DNA from: DASXUX01 sp036504595
Lineage (GTDB): Bacteria > Planctomycetota > SZUA-567 > H5-PLA8
Assembly: GCA_036504595.1 (NCBI GenBank)
Contig: DASXUX010000022.1
Coordinates: forward strand, 1-64,000
DNA: 64,000 bases
Direction of reading: 5' to 3'
Below are positions 48,793 through 55,282 of the stretch, piece by piece (position 1 is the first letter of the stretch; the number at the start of each line of letters is the position of its first letter). The notes under the pieces are model-generated. The model ran no database searches, was not told the DNA's origin, and saw only the letters and a program-made list of their open reading frames with translations. The position numbers and the translations under genes are program-made.

Positions 48793-48910
48793 GCCTAGTC
48801 TGGCCCGTGTCGCGGGCTGGAGCGGGGGAACCAGAATTGTGGGGTGAATCCTGTGCAGTAGGCAGGAGGGGTACCTGAAGGCCCTAACCCGTCAGCTAAC
48901 CTCGTAGGCA
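48793..48910 (+). promoter_or_regulatory. Cyclic-di-AMP riboswitch (ydaO/yuaA class)
   Basis: The aptamer consensus is read in order: P1 strand GCCTA (48793), AGCGGGGGAACCA (48831-48843), GGGGTGAATCC (48841-48851), AGTAGGCAGG, GGTACCTGA, GGCCCTAACCCGTCAGCTAA (48880-48899) and CCTCGTAGGC closing P1 (TAGGC, 48905-48909). These blocks match the B. subtilis ydaO and Thermoanaerobacter aptamers. The class senses c-di-AMP and normally switches the downstream gene off. The regulated gene is the SPFH protein at 49057, 147 bp downstream. Confidence 0.95.
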
Positions 48911-48950
48911 TACTTGAGGGCGCGCCAGCAATCGTTCACGCCCACTTTTT

Positions 48951-49043
48951 CGTGGCGCAATCCTCCTGGATTGCGACCTGTAACGTATCTTTCCCGGGTT
49001 GCGCCACGGCTGAAGGTGTGCAATCCGGGAAGGGTTGCGCACG
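48951..49043 (+). promoter_or_regulatory. Likely riboswitch expression platform with embedded palindrome
   Basis: CGTGGCGCAATCC (48951-48963) can pair either with the adjacent GGATTGCG (48968-48975), as a copy of the GCGCAATCC hairpin, or with GGTTGCGCCACG (48997-49008). A second hairpin, GTGTGCAATCC...GGGTTGCGCAC (49017-49041), ends just before the Shine-Dalgarno GGAAGGAGG. The two mutually exclusive pairings are a possible switch; no T-run terminator is obvious. Confidence 0.55.
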
Positions 49044-49056
49044 GAAGGAGGGCGGT

Positions 49057-51150
49057 ATGCTATACACTTACCTTGCCATAGCGGCTTTCGTTCTGCTGTT
49101 GGTCCCCTGGCTGCTGGGAATCCGGTACATTCCCCATGATCGCGTGGGAATTGTTGAAAAGCTCTGGTCCCGCAAAGGCTCGCTGCGCGGTGGCCACATC
49201 ATCGCCGTGGATGGCCGGGCCGGCTTTCAAGCCGACTTGCTGCGCGGCGGCCTGCACTTCTGGTACGTGCCGTGGCAGTATCGCATCCACAAGCACCCGT
49301 TGGTCGTCATCGGCGAAAACCGCATCGGCTATCTTTACGCGCGCGATGGCGAGCCGCTGCCACCCACGCAGACCCTCGCCCGCATCGTCAATGGCGGCGC
49401 CTTTCAGGACGCAGTCGTCTTCCTGACGAGCGGCGGCCAGCGCGGACGGCAGCGCGGAATTCTGCGTGAAGGCGTTTACGCGATCAACACGGCGCAGTTC
49501 GTGGTGATCACCGAAAACCGCGTCTACACCGGCCCGGTTCACGAGTCCGATGAAGAGCGCTACAAAACCTGGCAGGCCCAACTGGGAATCCACGATGGCT
49601 TCACACCCGTCGTGATCGGCAAGTTCGCGGCTCCACAGAATGGCGAACGCGCGGCGGAGACGGGTGCCATGCTCGCCGGCGACGACATTGGCGTCGTGAC
49701 GGTTCACGATGGCCCGTCCATCGCCTCGGGCGAAATCATCGCGCCCGAAGTCACGGCCAGCGCCGGCCAGAAGGATCACAACAACTACCAGGATCTCGAA
49801 GCGTTCCTGGCGCTTGGAGGACATCGAGGCAAACAGCTCCAGGTGCTGACCGACGGCACCTACTTTATCAATCGCTGGTTCGCCACCATCGAGATCCACC
49901 CCAAGACGATGGTGCCGATCGGCTACGTGGGAGTCGTCGTTTCCTACTACGGCGTGGCCGGCATGGACCTGACCGGAACCGCCTTCCGCTATGGCGAACA
50001 GGTCGAGTCGGGACAGCGCGGCGTCTGGAAGCGCGCGCTGCCGCCGGGCAAGTACGCCCTCAACCCGTACGCGCTGAAGATCGAAATGGTGCCGACGGTG
50101 AACTTCGTCCTGCGCTGGATCACCGGGCAAATGGAGGAGCATCGCTATGACGAACACCTGAAGAGCATCGAGTTGATCACAGCGGACGGGTACGAGCCGA
50201 TTTTGCCGCTGTCCCTGGTGCTGCATATCGACTACGAGAAAGCGCCGCGCGTCATTCAGCGCTTCGGCGATGTGCGCCGCTTGATCAGCCAGACGCTGGA
50301 CCCGATCCTCTCGTCTTACTTCCGCGACATCGCGCAAACGTCGCACATGCTGGACTTGCTGACCAAGCGCGACGAAATCCAACGGCGTGCGACCGAGGAG
50401 CTGGCACGGCGCTTCCAGGATTACGACATCAACTGCATCGCCGTCCTGATCGGCCGGCCGGAATCCAAGACGAAAGCCGGCGAGGAAGATCCGATCGCAA
50501 AGCTCTTCGATCAACTGCGCCAGCGCCGCCTGGCGACCGAGCAGGTCGGGACGTTCAGCAAGCAGGAAGAGGCGGCGGCCAAGCAGCGCGAGCTGCGGGA
50601 CGTGCAGGCCGCGGCGGATAAACAGACCGAACTGACGCAGACGAAGATCGGCATCGAAATCGCCGGCAACAAGGCCGAAGCGCAGCTCGCCGAGGCGCAG
50701 CGGCTCGCCAAGCGCGACATCGCCCGGGCCGAAGGCGAGGCCCGCACGAAAGTGCTGCTGGCGGAAGGAGAATCAAAGGCCAAGGAGCTGATCGGCAAAG
50801 GCGAAGCGTCCCGCATCGCGCAGACAGGTCTGTCCGAGGCTGCCGTTTCGCTGCAGAAGGTCCGGGCCTACGGCGATCCGAAACTGTTCGCGTTAAGCCT
50901 GGTGGCCGAACAGTTCGCGCATAGCACTCAGCCGCTGGTCCCCGAACGGCTGTTCATGATGGGTGGAGGCGCCGACGGGAACAACGGTCATCCCGCGGCA
51001 GGCGGGCCGAGTCTGTTCAATCAAATGCTGACGCTTTTGCTGGCGGAGAAGGCCGGAATTATGCCCGCCGACGAGAAGGGAAAGCAGGAGCTTGAACAAC
51101 TGGCCGCCGACCTCACAAAGAAGTACGCCGTCGGGACCGCGCAAAAGTAG
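49057..51150 (+). CDS. SPFH/flotillin-like membrane protein
   Basis: 697 residues from MLYTYLAIAAF with GGAGG upstream; the longer upstream frame runs through the riboswitch platform and is rejected. An N-terminal membrane helix (3-20) is followed by two related beta-domains (about 90-180 and 280-370), each with a GV/GI...VV...G..RG.....G.Y.IN pattern, then the SPFH (Band 7) core (LKSIELITADGYEPILPLSLVLHIDYEKAPRVIQRFGDVRRLI) and a long Ala/Glu coiled coil (about 480-600) with AEGEARTKVLLAEGESKAKELIGKGEASRIA. Flotillins organise membrane domains. It ends in AAG TAG, where the TAG belongs to a palindromic repeat. Regulation by c-di-AMP is predicted from the upstream aptamer. Confidence 0.9.
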   Translation: MLYTYLAIAAFVLLLVPWLLGIRYIPHDRVGIVEKLWSRKGSLRGGHIIAVDGRAGFQADLLRGGLHFWYVPWQYRIHKHPLVVIGENRIGYLYARDGEPLPPTQTLARIVNGGAFQDAVVFLTSGGQRGRQRGILREGVYAINTAQFVVITENRVYTGPVHESDEERYKTWQAQLGIHDGFTPVVIGKFAAPQNGERAAETGAMLAGDDIGVVTVHDGPSIASGEIIAPEVTASAGQKDHNNYQDLEAFLALGGHRGKQLQVLTDGTYFINRWFATIEIHPKTMVPIGYVGVVVSYYGVAGMDLTGTAFRYGEQVESGQRGVWKRALPPGKYALNPYALKIEMVPTVNFVLRWITGQMEEHRYDEHLKSIELITADGYEPILPLSLVLHIDYEKAPRVIQRFGDVRRLISQTLDPILSSYFRDIAQTSHMLDLLTKRDEIQRRATEELARRFQDYDINCIAVLIGRPESKTKAGEEDPIAKLFDQLRQRRLATEQVGTFSKQEEAAAKQRELRDVQAAADKQTELTQTKIGIEIAGNKAEAQLAEAQRLAKRDIARAEGEARTKVLLAEGESKAKELIGKGEASRIAQTGLSEAAVSLQKVRAYGDPKLFALSLVAEQFAHSTQPLVPERLFMMGGGADGNNGHPAAGGPSLFNQMLTLLLAEKAGIMPADEKGKQELEQLAADLTKKYAVGTAQK

Positions 51151-51171
51151 CGCAATCCTCCCGGATTGCGT
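51147..51171 (+). repeat. GCGCAATCC hairpin, copy 3
   Basis: GTAGCGCAATCC, loop TCCC, GGATTGCG; its TAG is the SPFH gene stop codon. It is directly followed by a CTCCCC palindrome (51181-51222). Confidence 0.88.
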
Positions 51172-51180
51172 GTCCTTCGA

Positions 51181-51222
51181 TTCCCCTCTCCCCCGCGAGG
51201 GAGAGGGGTTAGGGGTGAGGGG
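51181..51222 (+). repeat. CTCCCC palindrome, copy 3
   Basis: CCCCTCTCCCCCGCGAGGGA, then GAGGGGTTAGGGGTGAGGGG, between convergent SPFH and AraC genes. Confidence 0.85.
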
Positions 51223-52126
51223 GACGAACCTGCGTAATCGCCGCCCGCCGCCGATACTCCGACGGCGTCTGCCCCATCCTCCGCAAAAATACCCGATTGA
51301 AGTTCGACAAATTTCCGAACCCCGCCTCATCGGCCACTTGCGCGACCCCCAGCCGCCCTTCGACCAGCCGCCGCCGCGCGTGATCGATCCGCACATCATT
51401 CAGGAAGCCCACAAACGAGCGCCCCGTCAGCCGGTGAAAATGCCGGCAAAACGTCGCGCGGCTCATGTGCACCGCGTCCGCGATGTCCAGCAGCGACAGT
51501 GCTTCCTGACAATGATCGGCAATGAGGTGAATCGCGTTCTCGATCGCAGCGCGGTGTGGATCGCCCGCCGTCAGCCGGAACACTTTGCTGCTCAGCAGCC
51601 GCTGCTCGCTCCCCGGCGCATCCGTCAGAATCGCGAAAATGCGCAGCAGCGTCGCAAACCGTTCGACCTGCCGTTGCGCAGGCATGGTGTCCAGCAGTTC
51701 GATGACGCGCTGGCGCGTGCGCCCCGAAAATAGCAGCCCCCGAGCCGACTTCTGCCACAGCGTTTTCAGATTCTGAAATTCGGGGAACTGCCAGAACGCG
51801 TGATGCTCGCCGAATTCGAATTGCGCCACATACCCCGATGACGGACGCAGGCCCCGCCAGTAGTGCGGCATGTCCGGCCCGATCAGCACCAGCTCCGGAG
51901 GACTGACCGGCGCAATTTCGTCCCCGATGAATCGCGTGCCTGACCCTGAAAGGATCAGCGTTAGTTCCATCGCCGGGTGAGCGTGCCAGCGCTCCGCCGC
52001 GCCGGCCAAAGGCACGCTTCGCCCCGGGCTGACGAGCATCTCGATCTGCACAGGGTTCTGCTTCCAGTGCAGCAGCCGGAAAGACTGCTCCGCAGGCGGG
52101 GACACGGGTTCGCGGTGAATCGGCAT
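51209..52126 (-). CDS. AraC-family transcriptional regulator
   Basis: 305 residues. N-terminal cupin-like sensor (EMLVSPGRSVPLAGAAERWHAHPAMELTLILSGSGTRFIGDE, PELVLIGPDMPHYWRG). C-terminal double HTH: LSLLDIADAVHMSRATFCRHFHRLTGRSFVGFLNDVRIDHARRRL and LGVAQVADEAGFGNLSNFNRVFLRRMGQTPSEYRRR. It is divergent from the Gfo/Idh oxidoreductase gene with 122 bp between, so it probably controls that gene in response to a sugar. Confidence 0.93.
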   Translation of the reverse strand: MPIHREPVSPPAEQSFRLLHWKQNPVQIEMLVSPGRSVPLAGAAERWHAHPAMELTLILSGSGTRFIGDEIAPVSPPELVLIGPDMPHYWRGLRPSSGYVAQFEFGEHHAFWQFPEFQNLKTLWQKSARGLLFSGRTRQRVIELLDTMPAQRQVERFATLLRIFAILTDAPGSEQRLLSSKVFRLTAGDPHRAAIENAIHLIADHCQEALSLLDIADAVHMSRATFCRHFHRLTGRSFVGFLNDVRIDHARRRLVEGRLGVAQVADEAGFGNLSNFNRVFLRRMGQTPSEYRRRAAITQVRPPHP

Positions 52127-52133
52127 GGCGCGA

Positions 52134-52161
52134 ATTATAGCTCCGCAACCCCGTGAGACAA
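52134..52161 (-). promoter_or_regulatory. Promoter of the AraC gene, probably leaderless
   Basis: On the minus strand TTGTCT (52156-52161), 16-base spacer, TATAAT (52134-52139), then 7 bases to the ATG at 52126. Transcription would begin at or next to the start codon, and there is no Shine-Dalgarno sequence at normal distance. Confidence 0.6.
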
Positions 52162-52248
52162 TCGTATCAGCAGTTGAGCGTCCCGCATTAGCGCACAGGG
52201 CGGGGAAGGGGTATAGATGCGCGTCAAGATTCCTTTAAGGAGCAGATC

Positions 52249-53595
52249 ATGGCCAAACAGATTTCACGGCGCGGTTTCCTGAAAACGGCGGGCGTCGTTG
52301 GTGTCACCGCGGCCATTTACCGCAACGCCTGGGGCGCCAACGAAAAACTCAACCACGCCTGCATCGGCGTCGGCGGCATGATGGGCGGCCATGACTTCGG
52401 CACCTTCCTCGGCTACCCAAAAGTGCAGATGGCCGCGATCTGCGACGTGGACAAAGGTTCGCTCGACGCCGCCGGCGCTAAGGCCAAGGACGCGCGCAAG
52501 TATCAGGACTGGCGCGAACTGCTCGCCAAGGAAGGCGATAAGATCGACTCCGTCAACGTCACCATTCCCGACCACATGCACGCCGCCGCGACGCTCGCCG
52601 CGCTGAAACTCAAGAAGCACGTCTATTGCCAGAAGCCGCTCTGCCACGACGTCGCCGAATGCCGCGCCGTCGCCAGCGCCGCGAAGAAAGCCGGCGTCGT
52701 CACGCAGCTCGGCACGCAGGTCGCCAGCAGCAACGGCGATCGCCTGGCGGTCGGTTTCCTGAAGACTGGCGTGGTCGGCAAGATCAAGCGCGTGCTGCTG
52801 TGCTCGAACCGCAGCGGCGCTGAACAGTACCGCCTGCTGGGCCCGCGCCCCGCCAAGAGCGACGCCGTCCCGGCGAATCTGGCCTGGGACCTGTGGCTGG
52901 GCACCGCGCCCGAGCGCCCCTTCGTCAACGGCATCTATCACACCGTGAAGTGGCGCTGCTGGCTCGATTTCGGCACCGGCTGGTCCGGCGACATCGGCTG
53001 TCACATCTTCGACGCCGTCTGGAAGGGCCTCGGCCTCACCGCGCCCAAGACTGTCATCGCCGAAGTTCAGAAGTCCTGGCAGGACTCACCCCAGCGCCGT
53101 GCCGATAACTGGCCGCAAAGCAACCACATCACCTGGATCTTCCCGGGCAATGAGAAGACCGACGGTGACGTTCAGATCGAATGGTTCGACGGTGAATTCC
53201 ATCCGCCCGAAGAGTTCCACAAGATGACTGGCCTCGAAAAATATCCGGAAGAAGCTTCGTTCTCGATCGGCACCGAAGGCGGCGTGCTGCTGCCGCATCA
53301 GTGCGGGCCGTCCCTGTACCCAAAGGAGAAGTTCGTCGGCACCCCGCGCCCGCAGCTCAAAGGCCGCAATCACTACCACCACTTTGTGGATGCCTGCCTC
53401 GGCGGCGAGAAAACCGAAAGCCACTTCGAACAGACTGGACCGATGGCGGAAGCCATCATTCTCGGCACCGTCGCCATCCGCTGCCCCGGCCAGAAGCTCG
53501 AATGGGACGCCGCCAACCTGAAGATCCCCAACTGCCCCGAAGCCGACAAACTCCTCCGCCGCAACTACCGCTCCGGCTGGACGGTGGAACTGTAA
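52249..53595 (+). CDS. Tat-exported Gfo/Idh/MocA-family oxidoreductase
   Basis: 448 residues; ATG after AAGGAG. Twin-arginine signal ISRRGFLKTAGVVGVTAAIY (RR at 7-8). The Rossmann fold starts NHACIGVGGMMGGHDFG; the QKPLCHDVAECRAV block carries the catalytic-type Lys (E/QKP motif), and DIGCHIFDAVWKGLGL has the conserved His. It oxidises or reduces a sugar or sugar derivative with a tightly bound NAD(P), in the periplasm. It probably belongs to the regulon of the divergent AraC gene, and may supply keto-sugars to DUF1080 enzymes; the last point is inference. Confidence 0.92.
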   Translation: MAKQISRRGFLKTAGVVGVTAAIYRNAWGANEKLNHACIGVGGMMGGHDFGTFLGYPKVQMAAICDVDKGSLDAAGAKAKDARKYQDWRELLAKEGDKIDSVNVTIPDHMHAAATLAALKLKKHVYCQKPLCHDVAECRAVASAAKKAGVVTQLGTQVASSNGDRLAVGFLKTGVVGKIKRVLLCSNRSGAEQYRLLGPRPAKSDAVPANLAWDLWLGTAPERPFVNGIYHTVKWRCWLDFGTGWSGDIGCHIFDAVWKGLGLTAPKTVIAEVQKSWQDSPQRRADNWPQSNHITWIFPGNEKTDGDVQIEWFDGEFHPPEEFHKMTGLEKYPEEASFSIGTEGGVLLPHQCGPSLYPKEKFVGTPRPQLKGRNHYHHFVDACLGGEKTESHFEQTGPMAEAIILGTVAIRCPGQKLEWDAANLKIPNCPEADKLLRRNYRSGWTVEL

Positions 53596-53690
53596 TCAGT
53601 ACCTTTGGCCGTCAGGGAGCGGCGGCAAAGCGCAAACGGCGCGACGAAGACCCTCCGTGCAATCCTCGCGAAACGCGAGGATTGCGAGAC
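53595..53690 (-). repeat. Composite palindromic element, copy 2
   Basis: Read on the minus strand: GCAATCCTCGCG-ttt-CGCGAGGATTGC (53659-53685), then GTCGCGCCGTTTGCGCTTTG, then CCGCCGCTCCCTGACGGCC. Same module order as 2403-2503. It starts at the stop codon of the oxidoreductase gene. Confidence 0.8.
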
Positions 53691-53709
53691 ACTCACGCGC
53701 AAATTAATC

Positions 53710-55269
53710 TCACTTCCCGCCCGCCAGCCCCATCACCGCCTTCCCGTCCTTCATCGTCGCCTCATAAACACTGCCGACCGCCTTCGCCTCCACGGTCACC
53801 GGCCCCAACTCAGGAATCTCCACGTTCGCCGTTCCTTCCACGCCGTCCGCCGCCCACGCCGTGATCAGCCACTTCGGCTCCTTCGGCATCTTGCGAGCCA
53901 GCACGCGCCAGTTTGTTTTCCCGGTCGGAAATTCATACGCCGGTTGGTCCGTGACCTTGGAATGCTTGTTCGGCCCGCTCAGCAATTCTCCTTCACGCAC
54001 ATACTTTTCAAGCTGCGAGAACTGCGCATGCACGCGCGCCAGAATCACCATCTGCATCAAGAACTGCGGCGGCTTCTCCGGAGAAAACGCCGCATCAAAC
54101 CCGCCTTTCGGATACGAGAAGTACCCCGCCACCGCGCCGAGCATGCCTTCCGTGTAAAGACACTTCAGGAAGCCTTCGTACAGCCGCAAATCGCCGAAAG
54201 CCTTCGCGTCGTTCTCAATCGCCGCGGCCGCATCCCATACGGGAGGCGTCGCCGCTTTCTCGTCCTGCTTGTAACCCGGGCACACATAGTCGTAGCTGTT
54301 TTTCATGCCGAACCGCAGCTCATACCCCTTCGAGCCCAGCGCCTGCGTCAGCATGTCGTCCTTGCCGATCCAGCCGGAGTTGAAGTCGTGGTAGTAGTAC
54401 TCATTCGTCGCGATGTCCGCGCACGCGCGCATGTCGGAATAGTCCCACGCCCAGTCGGTCTGGTACTTGTCGCTGATTCCATGCCGGTGCGTGTCTCCGC
54501 CGCACGTGTAGAAGACATACAGCAGCCGGTCCGGCGTTGCCGCGCGCACCGCATCCGCGACCGCCTTCTGCTCGCGAGCCTTCTGCCGCGTGATGTATTG
54601 GTACCAGCTCCGTTCGCCTTTCCCGGCCATTACCTTTGGGTCCTTCTCCCAAAGTTTCTGCGCAAACCCCAGCACGTTCAGTCCGTATTCGCCGCCGTTC
54701 TGAATGATCGCAATCGGGCAGCGCGTGTGCAGCTTCGCCAGGCCCGCCGCACTAAGGTGTGCGGCTTGTTTCAAGCATTCGTCCGGCATTTCCGGGCTCA
54801 GACTCTTCGGCGTTGATTTCTCAGGAATGAAATTCCCCTGCGCGTCGCGCAGATACGCTTCCGGCGGCATCTCTTTCGGAAACTGCCGCTCCAGCAGCAC
54901 GCCCAGTTTGTATTTCTTTGGATCGCTTTGCACCAAATCCAGACACTGCGCATTTCTGCCTTTCGGATTCGCCAGAGCCTCGTCGGCGACTTTCTCGCTG
55001 ACGTATCCGGAAAATTCCACGGCATAGCCCCAATTGTTCGCCAGCTCCTTCGCCACATCGAACGACATCGCCCAGCCCCACCGCGTCAGCGGCGGCAGCG
55101 TATGCCCCTCCTTAAAGGAGGGCTTCGGCAGACTATTCAGCCATTGCAGCGGCGTGACCTTGCCCGCGCTCGCCTCATCTTTCCCCGGCGCTTCGCCCGC
55201 CGCCACCTGAATCGGCAGCAGCGCCACGACCAAACCTATCAGTACAAAAGCCTGAACAGATGTCTTCAT
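53710..55269 (-). CDS. Large secreted protein, possible TIM-barrel glycosidase
   Basis: 519 residues from MKTSVQAFVLIGLVVALLPIQVAAG (signal peptide). The mature part has alternating helices and strands with RWGWAMSFDVAKELANNWGYAVEF, CPIAIIQNGGEYGLNVLGFAQK, RLLYVFYTCGGDTHRHG, YYYHDFNSGWIGKDDM and EGMLGAVAGYFSYPKGGFDA, which suggests a (beta/alpha)8 barrel; the Asn-Gly-Gly-Glu strand end could hold an acid/base Glu. A small C-terminal beta domain follows (WLITAWAADGVEGTANVEIPELG). I do not recognise the family. It lies 13 bp after the transglutaminase-like gene, in one operon. Confidence 0.68.
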   Translation of the reverse strand: MKTSVQAFVLIGLVVALLPIQVAAGEAPGKDEASAGKVTPLQWLNSLPKPSFKEGHTLPPLTRWGWAMSFDVAKELANNWGYAVEFSGYVSEKVADEALANPKGRNAQCLDLVQSDPKKYKLGVLLERQFPKEMPPEAYLRDAQGNFIPEKSTPKSLSPEMPDECLKQAAHLSAAGLAKLHTRCPIAIIQNGGEYGLNVLGFAQKLWEKDPKVMAGKGERSWYQYITRQKAREQKAVADAVRAATPDRLLYVFYTCGGDTHRHGISDKYQTDWAWDYSDMRACADIATNEYYYHDFNSGWIGKDDMLTQALGSKGYELRFGMKNSYDYVCPGYKQDEKAATPPVWDAAAAIENDAKAFGDLRLYEGFLKCLYTEGMLGAVAGYFSYPKGGFDAAFSPEKPPQFLMQMVILARVHAQFSQLEKYVREGELLSGPNKHSKVTDQPAYEFPTGKTNWRVLARKMPKEPKWLITAWAADGVEGTANVEIPELGPVTVEAKAVGSVYEATMKDGKAVMGLAGGK

Positions 55270-55282
55270 AAGCCCCCCTGTG

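Noticed and set aside
48952..49056. Longer N-terminus for the SPFH protein (MAQSSWIATCNVSF...)
   Set aside because: This stretch is the palindromic repeat and riboswitch platform; the ATG at 49057 has GGAGG and begins a membrane helix.
55095..55120. CCCTCCTTAAAGGAGGG palindrome in the barrel protein gene as another in-frame insertion
   Set aside because: Only one clear copy; the similar stretch near 61890 encodes a normal jelly-roll motif, so insertion is not supported.
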